This document shows positions 38,216 to 47,502 of a DNA stretch of 60,533 nucleotides, piece after piece. Position numbers and translations under genes: made by a program. A model generated the notes under the pieces. The model searched no databases. It saw only the letters and a program-made list of their open reading frames with translations, and was not told where the DNA came from. Origin of the DNA: a virus; the IMG/VR virus record IMGVR_UViG_3300009130_001666, positions 1-60,533 of that record. One strand, written 5' to 3'. Within the stretch, counting starts at the first letter, position 1. Every line of letters begins with the position of its first letter.

Positions 38216-39054
38216 TGATAAACGTTGTTGGAATTGGTAAGTTTGGTTGCGAACTCGCGTCAGACTTCGAAAAACTTAAAAACTACGATGTATACAAGAT
38301 CGATCATGATCTTGAAAAGTCAAAGAGAACTCGCGGTGTAAAGAAAGAAAAGACACCCGAGAAATATGAAGAAAACTGCCCAGGAATGTCTTACTTTTTT
38401 AAAGGCATCTCCGGCAGGAGTCTTCTGATTGTACCTGGAGGAGAGACCATCTCTGCGATCACTCTCCGAGTCTTGGAACACATGAACAACAAAAAAACAA
38501 CCGTTCTATATGTTCAACCAGACTTTAGAAATCTCAATGGTCCTGCACGACTCCATGAGCGTGTGGTCTTCAATGTCCTCCAGGAATATGCTCGTTCAGG
38601 CATGATTGCAGGTCTCATTCTTGCAAATGTCGGCGACATAGAGAAAGCAATTGGCGATGTGCCCGTTATTGGATACGAAGAAACCTTTCGCGGGTACATC
38701 GTCAATTCTCTCAACTTGATATATTATTTTGAACACAGTACGCCCGTCTTGGTGTCGGATTCTGACAAGATTGACCATTCTAGAATTATGACGATTGGTC
38801 TTGTTGATTTCGAATCGGGCGAAGAGAAAACATTTTTTCCTCTTGACAACATCAAAGAAAGAATGTATTATTATGGAATAAATGATAATGAACTTAGAAA
38901 CGACAACCAACTTATCTCAAAGATAAGAGGACAAATTGATTCTAAGAGGGACGCAGACCAGAGAACTTCTTATAGGGTCTATTCTACGTCCTACGAAGAA
39001 CCTCATGTTTTCTGTATCCAGTCATCATTGATGATACAGAAAACATTGAAATAG
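38215..39054 (+). CDS. Divergent tubulin/FtsZ-like protein, putative
   Basis: 279 residues. The order of elements matches the FtsZ/tubulin fold: VVGIGKFG (residues 4-11, as FtsZ GVGGGGG), a strand ending DVYKID (25-30, as FtsZ NTD), SLLIVPGGETISAITLRVLEH (69-89, at the place of the GGGTGTG loop), TVLYVQPDFRNLNGPAR (96-112, as FtsZ VVTKPFNFEGKKR), LILANVGDIEKAI, and SDKIDHSRIMTIGL at the T7 loop place. The canonical GGGTGTG signature and the second T7 Asp are missing, so GTPase activity is doubtful. It starts inside the polymerase stop codon (TAATGA). A Rossmann-type enzyme is the main alternative. Confidence 0.5.
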   Translation: MINVVGIGKFGCELASDFEKLKNYDVYKIDHDLEKSKRTRGVKKEKTPEKYEENCPGMSYFFKGISGRSLLIVPGGETISAITLRVLEHMNNKKTTVLYVQPDFRNLNGPARLHERVVFNVLQEYARSGMIAGLILANVGDIEKAIGDVPVIGYEETFRGYIVNSLNLIYYFEHSTPVLVSDSDKIDHSRIMTIGLVDFESGEEKTFFPLDNIKERMYYYGINDNELRNDNQLISKIRGQIDSKRDADQRTSYRVYSTSYEEPHVFCIQSSLMIQKTLK

Positions 39055-39082
39055 TGATTATTAAAAGGAAAACGCACAGCAT

Positions 39083-40663
39083 ATGAGCAAATGTTTAAAC
39101 TGCAACAAAGAAAACCCGCCATCGCTCGGCGCAAAGAAAAGAAAGTACTGTTCAAAGGGGTGTTCAAAAGAATACTACAAGAAGACACATCGGTATAAAA
39201 AAGACCCTTGGGTTAGAAAATACCAGATCGCAGAAGAGGACCTCCGCCAGCGAAAAGAAAAGTATGAGGACCTCCTGAAGACACACATGACCAGCGACCA
39301 GATATTCCAGAAGTTTGGAATATTGCCGGCAACCGTCCACCGCCGTGCCAACTTGCTTGACATCGTTCCTTTGCGCCACACTTATCAGACCCGCCGCGAT
39401 CACTATTCTGCTGAACAGGTCAAAAAGATTGTCAACTTTGAAACTTTGCGAAACGCCCGACCCTCTGCCCCTAATCCTGCTGGGTACATTGATCGAAAAG
39501 AATTGCTTTCAGAATTGCAGATCCACGAAGCGACTCTTCTTGAGTGGTTTAAGAAATTCGGAAAAATACCAAACACAATAATTGGAACGATGTCCCAACC
39601 GCGCAAAGAGTTCTACAACATACAAGCAGTTCAACAGTGGGCACAGGCAATAGAACTTATCCGCCAGGAGAAGAAAGCAGCGAAGCATGCGCAACGATTG
39701 GCACGTCAAAGTGCCATCGAGTCCGAAAGACTTGCCAAAGAGAAAGACTTTAAAAAGAGAGTAAAAAGACTCGTAACTCGCAAGCAAGCCACAGAAATGT
39801 TGGATTATAAAACATTTAATGGTCGTGTGCGAGAACTTCTGCTAGAGCACGAAGTGGCTCTAGTCCCGCCTCACACCGGAAAACGACAGTATTACTACCC
39901 AGAGAAAGAGGTTAAAAAGGCAAAGAAGCTTCTCGATGCAGAAAGGTTCAATCGGAGGAGCAATAGATACCCGAAACTTGGAGTCGACGTCAGAATCTTC
40001 ACTGAGCAGAGGGCAATAGATAGGATAATGACGAAGCATAGACTCGGTAAACTTAGAAAGACCGAGCAAAAACACTATCCAGCGTTCTTGGAGCAGGTGA
40101 ACCGCCTCAGCGCAGGTGAGAAGATTTTAAAGATCTGTAAAGACTGCAGGGTTGAGAAGGATATTACTGAATATGGTTTGGATCTGAGTTATTCACAGTG
40201 CAGGTGTCATTCCTGCAAGGCCTGCAAGAAATCTAAAAGAACCCCCGGCTCTCCTGAAAAATCTCGAAAGATGAAGTTTAAGGCAACATTTCTTACGGCG
40301 ATAAAAAAGAGTATTGCCGCCCACCGAGGCCAGCACTATTACATCTCAACATTGAGTGCTTGGGAGAAGATAGAGAAAGAGTGCGGATATACTTGGGAGG
40401 ATCTTGTTAGGCACATTGAGGCTCAATTTGAACCCTGGATGTCGTGGGAAAACTGGGGTCAACTTCCCAGGGGCAAGATTAGGGGCGTTACATGGCAAAT
40501 AGATCATTGCCTCCCAAAAGCGATGTTTGTCTATAGGGATTTTTCTGATGAGGATTTCAAAAGGTGCTGGTCTTTAGAAAATCTGCAGGTTTTAGACTCT
40601 GTTGAAAATTCGATAAAATCCCACACCGAAGATAAAAAACATTATTCCCGAGCATCTACTTGA
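39083..40663 (+). CDS. HNH endonuclease with zinc and helix-turn-helix modules
   Basis: 526 residues. The N-terminus has a zinc-finger-like CLNCNKENP...KYCSKGCSKEYY. Residues 70-260 contain three HTH-like units (SDQIFQKFGILPATVHRRAN; RKELLSELQIHEATLLEWFKK; TRKQATEMLDYKTFNGRV). After a basic linker come CKDCRVEKDI and CHSCKACKKS, then the HNH core near residues 470-520 (WQIDHCLPKAMF, CWSLENLQVLDSVENSIKSH). Phage free-standing HNH proteins of this kind are often homing endonucleases; the several HTH units suit recognition of a long site. A stray Shine-Dalgarno (AAAAGGA) lies upstream of ATG 39083. Confidence 0.8.
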   Translation: MSKCLNCNKENPPSLGAKKRKYCSKGCSKEYYKKTHRYKKDPWVRKYQIAEEDLRQRKEKYEDLLKTHMTSDQIFQKFGILPATVHRRANLLDIVPLRHTYQTRRDHYSAEQVKKIVNFETLRNARPSAPNPAGYIDRKELLSELQIHEATLLEWFKKFGKIPNTIIGTMSQPRKEFYNIQAVQQWAQAIELIRQEKKAAKHAQRLARQSAIESERLAKEKDFKKRVKRLVTRKQATEMLDYKTFNGRVRELLLEHEVALVPPHTGKRQYYYPEKEVKKAKKLLDAERFNRRSNRYPKLGVDVRIFTEQRAIDRIMTKHRLGKLRKTEQKHYPAFLEQVNRLSAGEKILKICKDCRVEKDITEYGLDLSYSQCRCHSCKACKKSKRTPGSPEKSRKMKFKATFLTAIKKSIAAHRGQHYYISTLSAWEKIEKECGYTWEDLVRHIEAQFEPWMSWENWGQLPRGKIRGVTWQIDHCLPKAMFVYRDFSDEDFKRCWSLENLQVLDSVENSIKSHTEDKKHYSRAST

Positions 40664-40688
40664 CACTTAAGTGATCCCGTGATATAAT
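40660..40688 (+). promoter_or_regulatory. Sigma70-type promoter for SSB gene
   Basis: TTGACA (40660-40665), 17-base spacer, TATAAT (40683-40688): a full consensus match. The spacer holds a perfect palindrome CACTTAAGTG (40664-40673) and the word TGATCCCGT (40672-40680), also found in the promoter at 51473. Likely read by unmodified host RNA polymerase early in infection. Confidence 0.9.
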
Positions 40689-40749
40689 GATAACTAACAA
40701 CCAGGCACTTGGGGAGATTTGCCCAGTGTCTTTAAAAGGAGAAAATAAT

Positions 40750-41514
40750 ATGGCAATTGATATGAGTAAAATGAGAGACCGTTTGACCAAATTGACCACT
40801 AAAGGTCAAGGCGGAGGTTCCAACTTCTGGCGACCATCTGACGGCAATCAAACAATTCGCATTGTACCTACGAAAGATGGCGATCCCTTCAAGGATTATT
40901 TCTTTCACTACAATGTTGGCAAGAACGGTGGATTCTTATGTCCAAAGAAGAACTATGGCGAAGAGTGCCCAGTTTGCGATTTCGCAAGCACCCTCTATCG
41001 TGCAGGTGACGAGGACAGCATCAAGACAGCGAAGGAATTGACCGCACGTCAGCGTTTCTTTTCTCCTGTGTTGGTTCGTGGCGAAGAGAACCTCGGTGTT
41101 AAGGTTTGGGGTTATGGCAAGACTGCTTATGAAACCCTCCTTAATCTGGTTCTCAACCCCGAGTACGGAGACATCACCGATGTTCAGGAAGGTACCGATT
41201 TGGACTTGCACTATGGCAAGGCACCAGGTCAATCTTTTCCTATGACCAAACTGACTCCGAAGCGTAAGTCTTCTGCGGTTTGTGAGGATTCCTCCCCTGA
41301 GCAGTGCGCAGAGATTCTCGACACCGTTCCAGAATTGGATGGTTTGTTCGAGCGCAAGTCCACTGCTGATGTTCAGGCAATTCTCGATGAGCACTTGTCT
41401 GGCGATGATTCTGCAGAAGATGGTTCTAACGAAATCTCTAAGTACGGAGATGCCAGTCCAGCAGCGTCTGGTGGTACAGTGAAAGATCAGTTAAACGATC
41501 TGCTCAATGCCTAA
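40750..41514 (+). CDS. Single-stranded DNA-binding protein (gp32-like)
   Basis: 254 residues from ATG 40750 (AAAAGGAG just upstream); an in-frame start at 40687 overlaps the promoter and is unlikely. The N-terminal basic arm (MRDRLTKLTTKG) is followed by the OB-type core (FWRPSDGNQTIRIVPTKDG, FFHYNVG) and a zinc-type cluster GFLCPKKNYGEECPVCDF as in T4 gp32. The C-terminal 60 residues are acidic with a final DQLNDLLNA tail, typical of SSBs that recruit partners. It coats ssDNA for replication and recombination. Own promoter and terminator allow strong independent expression. Confidence 0.88.
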   Translation: MAIDMSKMRDRLTKLTTKGQGGGSNFWRPSDGNQTIRIVPTKDGDPFKDYFFHYNVGKNGGFLCPKKNYGEECPVCDFASTLYRAGDEDSIKTAKELTARQRFFSPVLVRGEENLGVKVWGYGKTAYETLLNLVLNPEYGDITDVQEGTDLDLHYGKAPGQSFPMTKLTPKRKSSAVCEDSSPEQCAEILDTVPELDGLFERKSTADVQAILDEHLSGDDSAEDGSNEISKYGDASPAASGGTVKDQLNDLLNA

Positions 41515-41520
41515 ACACTT

Positions 41521-41551
41521 GTCGGGGGGTTTATCCCCCCGACTTTTATAT
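41521..41551 (+). terminator. Strong rho-independent terminator between SSB and recombinase
   Basis: GTCGGGGGG (41521-41529), 5-base loop, CCCCCCGAC (41535-41543), then TTTTATAT. The perfect 9-bp GC-rich stem isolates the SSB transcript. Confidence 0.93.
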
Positions 41552-41568
41552 CTAAATGAGGTATTGCA

Positions 41569-42702
41569 ATGGCAACAGATATTAAAAAAATGAGAAGCAA
41601 GCCCGGCAAATTGGGCATCAGCGGCATCAAGTCTGTCTTGAATAAGAAGATGGGAATGACAGTTGCGCAAACCCTTACCGACGAGAACCCTTCGGATGTT
41701 AAAGATTGGATTTCAACCGGATGTACATGGTTGGACGGTGTTATTGCCCGAGGCAGAATGGGAGGCATCCCTGTCGGAAGAATTACTGAAATGTGCGGAC
41801 TTGAAGGTTCCGGTAAATCATATCTTGCTGCCCAGGTCGCAGCAAACGCAAATGCAAAAGGCATCGGTGTCGTGTACTTTGACTCCGAAGCAGCATTGGA
41901 TTTTAACTTTTTGAAAAAAGCAGGCATCGACGAAGACAACTTCTTGAGAGTAACTCCCACTTCCGTGGAGAACGTCTTCGAAACAATTGAAACGATCCTG
42001 ACAGAAGAAAACTCCCAAATCCTCTTTATTTGGGATTCCCTTGCCAACACTCCAACGGAATTGGACGTTGCAGGGACATACAACCCTTCAGAATCGATTG
42101 GTGTTAAAGCACGGATTCTTTCAAAGGCAATGGCAAAACTGACCGTTCCTCTGAATGAGACGAACAGCACTTTTCTGGTTCTGAATCAACTAAAGACAAA
42201 CATCACCCGAGATATGGCATCAGCACTAATTGATCCCTACATCTCTCCAGGTGGCAAGTCCATGCACTATTCGTCCAGTCTGCGTATTTTCCTGACAGGT
42301 CGTAAGGGCAAAGCATCCTATATCTATGACGACAATGGTTTTCGAATTGGTTCAGAGACCAAGGCAAAGATTAAAAAGTCGAGATTTGGCACAGAAGGTC
42401 GCGAAGCATTCTTCAAGATCATGTGGGGCGATGACGTCTTTATTGAAGATGATGCAAGTATCTTTGAGGCAGTCAAAGGGAAGTCAGACAAAATGACATC
42501 GGCAGGTGCATGGTTTACGCTTACACACTCCGATGGCACAACAGAGAAGTTCCAGTCAAAACAATGGAACGAAAAGATGAAAGACGATAAGTTCAGAACC
42601 TCCGTAATGGAAATCTTTGAAGAAGAAGTGGTCCGCAATTTCGCTGATCGCAAAGGCAAAGCAGAAGATTTTTACGGAGAGGATGAACAAGATGTCGAAT
42701 AA
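41569..42702 (+). CDS. uvsX: RecA/UvsX-type recombinase
   Basis: 377 residues. Walker A is GLEGSGKS near residue 81, followed by YFDSEAALD (the catalytic Glu region), Walker B ILFIWDSLA near 150, and LNQLKTNI near 205 in the L2 region. The C-terminus is acidic (EDFYGEDEQDVE). The protein forms filaments on ssDNA and drives strand exchange and recombination-dependent replication, as UvsX in T4. The placement between SSB and the exonuclease/helicase genes fits. Start at 41569 follows ATGAGGT. Confidence 0.92.
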   Translation: MATDIKKMRSKPGKLGISGIKSVLNKKMGMTVAQTLTDENPSDVKDWISTGCTWLDGVIARGRMGGIPVGRITEMCGLEGSGKSYLAAQVAANANAKGIGVVYFDSEAALDFNFLKKAGIDEDNFLRVTPTSVENVFETIETILTEENSQILFIWDSLANTPTELDVAGTYNPSESIGVKARILSKAMAKLTVPLNETNSTFLVLNQLKTNITRDMASALIDPYISPGGKSMHYSSSLRIFLTGRKGKASYIYDDNGFRIGSETKAKIKKSRFGTEGREAFFKIMWGDDVFIEDDASIFEAVKGKSDKMTSAGAWFTLTHSDGTTEKFQSKQWNEKMKDDKFRTSVMEIFEEEVVRNFADRKGKAEDFYGEDEQDVE

Positions 42703-43696
42703 GAAGAAAAGAATATTAATCATCGACGGCTCCAACATGTTCCGTAGAAACTTCGAGGCAAACCCTAAAGTTTCACAAAACGGACCTGTTGGAGGTCTGT
42801 TTGGAACAATGAACTCCATTCAGAAGGTCTGCAACGAATTGATGCCAGACAAGGTTGTTATGGTTTGGGATGGCGCAGGTGGCAGTCTTCGAAAACGAAA
42901 GATTGCCCCTGGTTACAAGCAAGGTCGCAAACCACCTAGACTAAACCGATTTGATAGACAACAGATGACACCGGAACAACATGCGGCAAGTCATCTGTGG
43001 CAACAGAAGAGGCTGATTGACTACATTGACCTGATGCCGATCCACCAGATCAGAATTGATGACGTGGAGGCAGATGACGTGATCTCTTATGTCTCTCAGA
43101 TGGAAGATTTTGCCGACTGGCAAAAGGTTATCTATTCTTCCGATAAAGACTTTTATCAACTTGCGAGAGGAAGTCTTGGTGACATCGACACCCTTATCTA
43201 CCGCCCACAAACTGGTGGCCGAGCAGAACTCGTTCATCAAGACATTATTCTAGAAGACAACGGAATTCACCCTCGAAACTTTGCTGTTGCAAGGGCAATC
43301 GCAGGGGACAAGTCCGATAACCTTCCAGGCGCACCCAACGTGGGTCTTGGCAAGATTGCTAAAAGGTTTCCATTTCTCGCGGAAGAAAAAGAGTACGCTC
43401 TTCAAGATATTTTTGAAGATTGCGAAAAAAACCTTGGCAAATTGAAAATATATGATAGTATAATAGATAATAGAAACACGATCTTGACGAACTACGGAAT
43501 GATGCAACTCGATGCTCCAAACATTCCATATCAGTCAACCAAGATCATTAAAGAGAGTATCAGAAACATGGACATGTCCTTCGACAAAACCTCAATTGAA
43601 CTGATGAAGCGACAGGACGACATTGCTGAGGCAAAGCATGATCTTCTGTACTCTCACTGCAGGCGCTTTTCCGCAGAGGGTAAAGAACGTGAATGA
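42692..43696 (+). CDS. 5'-3' exonuclease / RNase H (FEN family)
   Basis: 334 residues from ATG 42692, nine bases after GGAGAGG; it overlaps the recombinase stop. Metal-binding Asp motifs are visible in order: IIDGSNMFRRNF near residue 10, VMVWDGAGGSLRKRKIAPGY near 55, DDVEADDVI near 120, YSSDKDFYQL near 150, and the helix-hairpin-helix AGDKSDNLPGAPNVGLGKI near 205. T4 RNase H is of this family and removes RNA primers of Okazaki fragments. All catalytic acids appear present, so it should be active. Confidence 0.9.
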   Translation: MSNKKKRILIIDGSNMFRRNFEANPKVSQNGPVGGLFGTMNSIQKVCNELMPDKVVMVWDGAGGSLRKRKIAPGYKQGRKPPRLNRFDRQQMTPEQHAASHLWQQKRLIDYIDLMPIHQIRIDDVEADDVISYVSQMEDFADWQKVIYSSDKDFYQLARGSLGDIDTLIYRPQTGGRAELVHQDIILEDNGIHPRNFAVARAIAGDKSDNLPGAPNVGLGKIAKRFPFLAEEKEYALQDIFEDCEKNLGKLKIYDSIIDNRNTILTNYGMMQLDAPNIPYQSTKIIKESIRNMDMSFDKTSIELMKRQDDIAEAKHDLLYSHCRRFSAEGKERE

Positions 43697-45077
43697 AAAC
43701 TTTGCCCGTTTCGGGAAGACATTTCAAGAGAACCTCTCCAGACTGATCATGGATGATCGTGCCTTCTCCGATCAGATCCTGGAGGTCCTCGACGTTAACT
43801 TTTTTGAGCAGAAGTATCTGCAGGTCTTTAATAAACTTATTATCGACTATAAAGAAAAGTATAGCGTTCATCCAACTCGCACAATCCTGGAAACAGTGTT
43901 GCGCACCAGTCTGGACGAAGAGAATGAACTGATTCAAAAGCAGGTTAGGGATTTCTTTGTTCGTTCATCGACAGCAGTGGACGATGTTACCGATGTTGAC
44001 TACATCAAAGAGCACTCTCTAGATTTCTGCAAAAAACAGAAACTCAAAGAAGCAATGTTGTCCTGCACTGACCTTCTCAAGAGTTGCAAGTTCGAAGAGA
44101 TTAAAAGTAAACTCGATACTGCGATGAATCTCGGCATAGACAACGACTTTGGTCACGAGTATATCAAGGACTTCGAAGAACGATTCAAGATTAGACACCG
44201 CGCTGAAGTGACGACAGGTTGGGACGAAATTGACAAGATCACTGATGGTGGTCTTGGAAAAGGAGAACTTGGTGTCGTTATCGCTCCAACGGGTGCCGGT
44301 AAATCTATGGCACTGGTTCATCTTGGGGCACAGGCAGTCAAGAAAGGTCTCCACGTGGTTCACTATACTCTCGAACTCGCGCAGACCGTTGTCGGTAACA
44401 GATATGATGCCTGTTTGACCAAAAATGCCCTCGGTGCGCTTCATGGACTAAAAGATGAAATTTATGAAGAAATTAAAGATCTTTCTGGCGGTCTGATAAT
44501 TAAAGAATATCCGACCAAAACCGCATCTACCAACACGATCAAGAATCACTTAGAGAAGATGCGCAAAAGAGGGATACCCATCGACATGATCATCGTTGAT
44601 TATGGAGATCTGCTGAGACCGGTATCCGTTCAGAAAGAAAAGAGGAACGAGTTGGAATCAATTTATGAAGAGATGAGAGGACTTGCTCAGGAATATGAGT
44701 GCCCCATCTGGACAGCATCCCAGACAAATAGAACTGGGTACAATGCCGATTGCATCAGTCTCGACGCAATTAGCGAAGCGTTTAGCAAATGCTTTGTTGC
44801 CGACTTCATTTGCACAATTTCACGCAATACAGAACAAAAAGAAAGCAAAACGGGTAAAATGCTCGTAGCAAAAAACAGAAATGGCATCGATGGACTCGTC
44901 TATCCGATGTATATCGATACAAGCAGAATTGATATGCAAGTACTGCCATACCAGGGTGATACGCCATCTTCTGTCGTTGTTACCACGGCAAAGGAGCAAT
45001 TCAAGAAGGTGCAAGAACAATACAAAAACCACATGTCAAAGAAGAGAAACGGAGAAGGGAAAAATGCCAAAAATTGA
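43689..45077 (+). CDS. Replicative DNA helicase (gp41/DnaB-like)
   Basis: 462 residues from GTG 43689, chosen because GAGGG lies 8 bases upstream and the longer frame runs inside the exonuclease gene. Residues 1-165 are a helical N-terminal domain; residues 170-440 are the RecA-type motor with TGWDEIDKITDGGLGKGEL, Walker A APTGAGKS near 200, Walker B IDMIIVDYGDLLRP near 300, WTASQTNRTGYN near 345 and a final ISRNTEQKES...VAKNRNG segment. A hexameric 5'-3' unwinding enzyme of T4 gp41 type. It overlaps the exonuclease by 8 bases and the RNR gene by 14. Confidence 0.92.
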   Translation: MNENFARFGKTFQENLSRLIMDDRAFSDQILEVLDVNFFEQKYLQVFNKLIIDYKEKYSVHPTRTILETVLRTSLDEENELIQKQVRDFFVRSSTAVDDVTDVDYIKEHSLDFCKKQKLKEAMLSCTDLLKSCKFEEIKSKLDTAMNLGIDNDFGHEYIKDFEERFKIRHRAEVTTGWDEIDKITDGGLGKGELGVVIAPTGAGKSMALVHLGAQAVKKGLHVVHYTLELAQTVVGNRYDACLTKNALGALHGLKDEIYEEIKDLSGGLIIKEYPTKTASTNTIKNHLEKMRKRGIPIDMIIVDYGDLLRPVSVQKEKRNELESIYEEMRGLAQEYECPIWTASQTNRTGYNADCISLDAISEAFSKCFVADFICTISRNTEQKESKTGKMLVAKNRNGIDGLVYPMYIDTSRIDMQVLPYQGDTPSSVVVTTAKEQFKKVQEQYKNHMSKKRNGEGKNAKN

Positions 45078-47493
45078 AACAGTTACCAGGGAAACAAAGG
45101 AGTACTTTGAAGGAGACGAACTCGCAACCAACGTGTTCATCACAAAGTATGCCCTAAGAGACAAGGAAGGACAATTCCAGGAGGCAAGTCCGAACGACAT
45201 GCACGTTCGCCTCGCAGGTGAGTTTGCTCGTATCGAAGATAAGTTCGGCGGGAGCAAAATGTCCAAAGAAGAGATTTTCGAGAGCATAAAAGGATTTAAA
45301 AAGATTGTACCACAGGGTTCACCCATGTACGGTATTGGAAACAACTTCGTCAACGTCTCCTTGTCGAACTGTGTTGTTGTAGAGTCTCCAGGTGACAATA
45401 TTTCATCTATTGTGGATTCTGGCAAGGATTTGGCAAACCTTTTTAAACGTCGATGTGGTGTCGGATTAGATATCTCAGAACTGCGCCCCGAAGGTGCTGC
45501 AGTCAGCAACAGTGCCGGAACAACAACAGGTGCCTGGTCTTTTGCTGATTTCTATTCTTATGTATGTCGTATGGTTGGTCAGAATGGTCGCCGAGGTGCC
45601 CTGATGATCACAATGGACGTCCGCCATCCAGACATCGAGAAGTTTATCACAATGAAGCACGACTTGACCAAGGTTACAGGTGCAAATGTCTCAGTTAAAA
45701 TCAGCGATGACTTCATGCAAGCAGTTGAGAACGACGAGACATTCACTTTGACCTACCCTGTCGGTACTGCTAAACCAAAAATTACAAAAGAAGTTTGTGC
45801 ACTTGACGTCTGGGACAAAATTGTTGAATCTGCTACAACCACTGCAGAACCAGGCATCTTGATGTGGGACAATATCACTAAAAATCTACCTGCTCACGAC
45901 TATCCAGCATACAAGACCATTTGCACAAATCCCTGTGCAGAGATTCCTTTGTCTGCTTACGATAGTTGCCGCCTTATTTCTGTCAATTTGAAGAACTTCG
46001 TCGAGAATCCCTTCACCGACAAAGCATCTTTCAATTTTGACTCTTTTGGCGATACGGTGCGTCAAGCAATGCGTCTTTCTGACGATTTGGTGGAATTGGA
46101 AATTGAGAAGATTGAATCAATCATGAATTCCTGCGACACAAAGGACGAAAAGGCACTTTGGTTGAAACTTCGTGATGCTGCAGCAAATGGCCGCCGAACT
46201 GGTCTTGGAACTCACGGTCTTGCCGATGCCTTGGCATGTTTGCGACTCCGATATGACAGTGACGATGCGATTAAGGTCATCGACAAGATTTACGGCACCC
46301 TGAAGACAGAGGCATATCGAGAATCTTGCAACCTTGCCGCTGAGAGAGGTCCGTTCCCCCACTTTGATTGGGAGATTGAAAAAGACAATGCCTACATCAA
46401 AGCACTGCCCAAAGAGATTCGGGATTTAATCAAAAAGCATGGTCGCAGAAACATTTCAATTCTGACCAATGCCCCGACTGGTTCCGTATCCATCATGAGT
46501 CAAACAAGTTCAGGTTTAGAACCAGTGTTCCGCAACTTTTACGTCAGACGTCGTAAAATCAGTCACAATGACACTGAAACGAAAGTTGATTTCGTCGATG
46601 AGATCGGAGACAAGTGGCAGGAATATAAAGTGTTCCACCACAATGTTCAAGACTGGCGAGAAGAGAATGATTTCCACACAGGAGAAATGTCCGACGAAAT
46701 CCCAGACTTTTTTGTAGAGTCAGACCAGATCGACTGGTTGCGTCGTGTGGAAATTCAAGAAACAATTCAGAGACACATTGATCATGCGATTTCCTCAACA
46801 ATCAACCTTCCCGCAGGCACCAAACCAGAGGTTGTCGGCGAACTTTACAAAGAAGGTTGGAAACGAGGTCTTAAAGGTATCACAGTGTATGTGGATGGTT
46901 CCAGAACCGGCGTCCTCGTCACAGAGACGCAAAAAGAGGAAGAGGGCTTCATTCAGCGTGATGCTGCCCCTCGTCCAGAACTGGTTGAATGTGAAATTCA
47001 CCGCACAACCATCAAGGGAGAGAAGTGGGTCGTGCTGGTCGGCCTTGTCGAAGGCAAACCATACGAACTTTTTGCAGGTCTTTCTTCTAAAATTACCTTG
47101 CCAAACAAGTATACTCATGGTATAATTGTAAAGCACCCAAGAAAGACAACCAGATCAATTTACGATTTGGTATTGGGCGAAGGTGACGATCAGTTGGTTA
47201 TCAGCGATATTATCAATATCTTTGACAACCCAAACAATGCGATTATGACTCGTATGATCTCACTTTCTCTGCGACACGGTGCAAACGTCAAGTTTGTCGT
47301 CGAGCAGATGCAGAAGGATCAAGACACCGACTTCACATCCTTTAACAAGGTGTTGTCTCGGGTCTTGAAGAAGTATATTCCTGATGGGGAGAAAGCATCG
47401 GATAAAACCTGCCCAAGTTGCAGTGCCGAAGGTCTCATCTACCAGGATGGTTGTGTAACATGCACTCAGTGCGGATATGCTAAATGTGGATAA
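45064..47493 (+). CDS. nrdJ: Ribonucleotide reductase, class II (B12-dependent)
   Basis: 809 residues from ATG 45064 after GGAGAAGGGA. Catalytic motifs are NCVVVES, RCGVGLDISELRP, NPCAEIPLS (radical Cys and Glu) and TNAPTGSVSIM. The C-terminal tail has the swinging cysteines CPSC and CTQCGYAKCG. There is no small subunit gene, as expected for a single-chain adenosylcobalamin-dependent enzyme. It makes deoxynucleotides for phage DNA synthesis without oxygen dependence. The helicase overlap suggests translational coupling. Residues about 615-730 also show a TSCPD-like domain (EFFIN-type EIHRTTIKGEKWVVLVGL, LFAGLSSKI) often fused to NrdJ. Confidence 0.93.
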   Translation: MPKIETVTRETKEYFEGDELATNVFITKYALRDKEGQFQEASPNDMHVRLAGEFARIEDKFGGSKMSKEEIFESIKGFKKIVPQGSPMYGIGNNFVNVSLSNCVVVESPGDNISSIVDSGKDLANLFKRRCGVGLDISELRPEGAAVSNSAGTTTGAWSFADFYSYVCRMVGQNGRRGALMITMDVRHPDIEKFITMKHDLTKVTGANVSVKISDDFMQAVENDETFTLTYPVGTAKPKITKEVCALDVWDKIVESATTTAEPGILMWDNITKNLPAHDYPAYKTICTNPCAEIPLSAYDSCRLISVNLKNFVENPFTDKASFNFDSFGDTVRQAMRLSDDLVELEIEKIESIMNSCDTKDEKALWLKLRDAAANGRRTGLGTHGLADALACLRLRYDSDDAIKVIDKIYGTLKTEAYRESCNLAAERGPFPHFDWEIEKDNAYIKALPKEIRDLIKKHGRRNISILTNAPTGSVSIMSQTSSGLEPVFRNFYVRRRKISHNDTETKVDFVDEIGDKWQEYKVFHHNVQDWREENDFHTGEMSDEIPDFFVESDQIDWLRRVEIQETIQRHIDHAISSTINLPAGTKPEVVGELYKEGWKRGLKGITVYVDGSRTGVLVTETQKEEEGFIQRDAAPRPELVECEIHRTTIKGEKWVVLVGLVEGKPYELFAGLSSKITLPNKYTHGIIVKHPRKTTRSIYDLVLGEGDDQLVISDIINIFDNPNNAIMTRMISLSLRHGANVKFVVEQMQKDQDTDFTSFNKVLSRVLKKYIPDGEKASDKTCPSCSAEGLIYQDGCVTCTQCGYAKCG
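47098..47126 (+). promoter_or_regulatory. Possible internal sigma70-type promoter inside nrdJ
   Basis: TTGCCA (47098-47103), 17-base spacer, TATAAT (47121-47126). It would direct transcription into the small genes from 47503. Because it lies in coding sequence, chance is possible. Confidence 0.35.
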
Positions 47494-47502
47494 GGAGAAA
47501 AC

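Noticed and set aside
41521-41551. Riboswitch or attenuator before the recombinase
   Set aside because: The GC stem followed by T residues is a simple terminator and there is no alternative pairing.
43459-43464. TATAAT inside the exonuclease gene as a promoter
   Set aside because: The nearest -35-like TTGGCA is 19 bases upstream and the site is in coding sequence; probably chance.
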